This document shows positions 63,901 through 64,000 of a stretch of DNA of 64,000 nt, piece by piece. The DNA is from Enterobacter ludwigii (GTDB taxonomy: Bacteria > Pseudomonadota > Gammaproteobacteria > Enterobacterales > Enterobacteriaceae), in the NCBI GenBank assembly GCA_900068845.1, contig CEFQ01000001.1, forward strand, positions 314,983-378,982, written 5' to 3'. The position numbers and the translations under genes are program-made. Below the pieces are notes generated by a model. That model made no database searches, had not been told where the DNA came from, and saw only the letters and a program-made list of their open reading frames with translations. The stretch's first letter is position 1. Each line of letters starts with the position of its first letter.

Positions 63901-64000
63901 TCACCGACGATATCGAGAGCAGTAACGTGGCAGATGGCGTGCTGCACATTACCGCTTATGGTAAAGCCGCGGATTATCTGTCGCTGATCTTCACCGCCCT
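60987..64000 (+). CDS. Glutamate synthase large-subunit-like protein, 3' part outside window
   Basis: Class II amidotransferase/glutamate-synthase family protein, first ~1004 residues. Expected to channel ammonia from glutamine to 2-oxoglutarate. The start MSTQKPNPYGLYDPSAG follows AAGGAG. The N-terminal nucleophile is predicted at Cys21 in SDSCGVGF after a short propeptide; PHRGG, FSTNTDPHTTMAQPFRLMAHNGE (about 220-245) and the FMN/central-domain hallmark VTNPPLDSIREA (near 515) are present. The synthase domain is entered with GGAGFPAIAQMAVDWH near 760; 3Fe-4S cysteines would lie downstream of the window. It occupies the position of E. coli gltB but the sequence is strongly divergent from that protein as I remember it, so no symbol is given. 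Confidence 0.85.
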   Translation, partial: MSTQKPNPYGLYDPSAGSDSCGVGFITRKDGEQTHEILRMAHSALCTVPHRGGMSAEGVGDGAGVNVDLSLNFFRKVTGLALEAGRFGVGNFFVPKDAELRANAERLVEETLAAHNFPVLVKRDMPLDSSVTRPAALQFQLPIVQWIFAAPQEVTEQLEFERQIYRALLDIEARAFTESEFGGLYPLSLSSRTQVFKARLNSNEVIPYFKDLTDADHQVRGLFFHTRFSTNTDPHTTMAQPFRLMAHNGELNTDRKNRIAEAALMLARGKKIVRPKGQSDSSRLDQSIHSRLMEDNLDLINAVVSMMPPAWENDTSLSNEVRAMLEYFSLYEEKNDGPAALIFGNGEVIGARLDRLGLRPLRSVETAEYIGAMSEAGQIAFPPESVLRRGRIEAGGMLYYDHKEKRSYTTVEALEKLAAEKDYLSLLSKARVDLGDLPEIQAEQLGSPLRYRGDLKTYQRFVAYYYNQESFKFMMDPMLQTGAEKISAMGYGNAINGLSDHEGGMAHYFSQRFAQVTNPPLDSIREADGMTLRVALGAKPHLGRSKGQQIIVPTPILTHLDMLRLREQTVAPYARFEMLYEPVVGKDIVSRAANANALEKAIDDLAQQVVDFARQQGGIAVITDRHISSTHAAIPMLLMVSAINQRLVQEGLRLDVSLVVESGQSISSHHIAATLGFGASAVYPLGVQMRAEEKFGEGEEGNKAFKRYAKAAEKALMKTMGKVGLCTVESYSCGEFFEPNFLNTDDPVLKKYFPNIKTPVGGAGFPAIAQMAVDWHQSSLKIQGEAEVPLLGLFKERAEGAGHSYGTIAVRTFIDMTEQPIRFANKEREEDNFIRLMTLAKLDNAFNIKAEAFKDSSFERIPNEVIDTFAITPDYRQFSGLMHAERKRRPAALRDILALPCDLTHVDSEAEFGRKLGRYSLVNNGFATRGLKCEAVNGSLNQFELRLIDAIAGLKPENERLEALSRALKTRFTDDIESSNVADGVLHITAYGKAADYLSLIFTA

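Overview
The window is chromosomal DNA of an enterobacterium. Gene order and protein similarity recalled from Escherichia coli put it in Enterobacterales, and the dacB-pmrAB linkage suggests Erwiniaceae (a Pantoea- or Erwinia-like organism). The genus is an inference from memory, not a database match. Almost the whole window corresponds to the E. coli deaD-to-gltB segment, interrupted by one large insertion, the enterobactin locus.

Left part (1-16.2 kb, minus strand): end of deaD, a tiny yrbN, nlpI, pnp, rpsO, truB, rbfA, infB, nusA, rimP, tRNA-fMet (metY), tRNA-Leu (leuU), secG, glmM, folP, ftsH. This is the classic RNA-processing, ribosome-maturation and translation-initiation operon, followed by protein export, cell-wall precursor, folate and membrane-quality-control genes. 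At 16.3-19.7 kb come rlmE, yhbY, greA and dacB.

At 19.7-21.4 kb, pmrA-pmrB (basRS), an Fe(III)-responsive two-component pair, is translationally coupled to dacB. From 21.4 to 39.3 kb lies a near-complete catecholate siderophore system in the E. coli order: fepA, fes, entF, fepCGD, entS, fepB, entCEBA, entH. It makes, exports, re-imports and hydrolyses enterobactin. Fur-box-like palindromes sit in its three divergent promoter regions. The MbtH-like gene ybdZ, the phosphopantetheinyl transferase entD and fepE are not in the locus.

At 39.3-42.5 kb are obgE, rpmA, rplU and ispB (yhbE is missing). At 42.8-47.9 kb are sfsB, murA, ibaG and mlaBCDEF (phospholipid retrograde transport). At 48.1-56.1 kb a plus-strand operon, yrbG-kdsD-kdsC-lptC-lptA-lptB-rpoN-hpf-ptsN-rapZ-npr, makes Kdo, exports LPS and encodes sigma-54 and the nitrogen PTS. 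mtgA converges on it.

The right end (56.9-64 kb) is the least conventional. Where E. coli has elbB there is a ~770-bp AT-rich gene-free stretch that ends in a clearly recognisable ArcZ small RNA, convergent with arcB. Where E. coli has yhcC there is a ~900-bp gene-free stretch. After it comes a 5'-complete, 3'-truncated glutamate-synthase-like gene whose protein differs markedly from E. coli GltB although it occupies the same place.

I found no CRISPR array, transposase, prophage or wholly unknown multigene system. The points most worth a second look are the restructured arcB flanks, the divergent GltB-like protein, and the enterobactin locus beside an iron-sensing regulator and lacking its MbtH partner.
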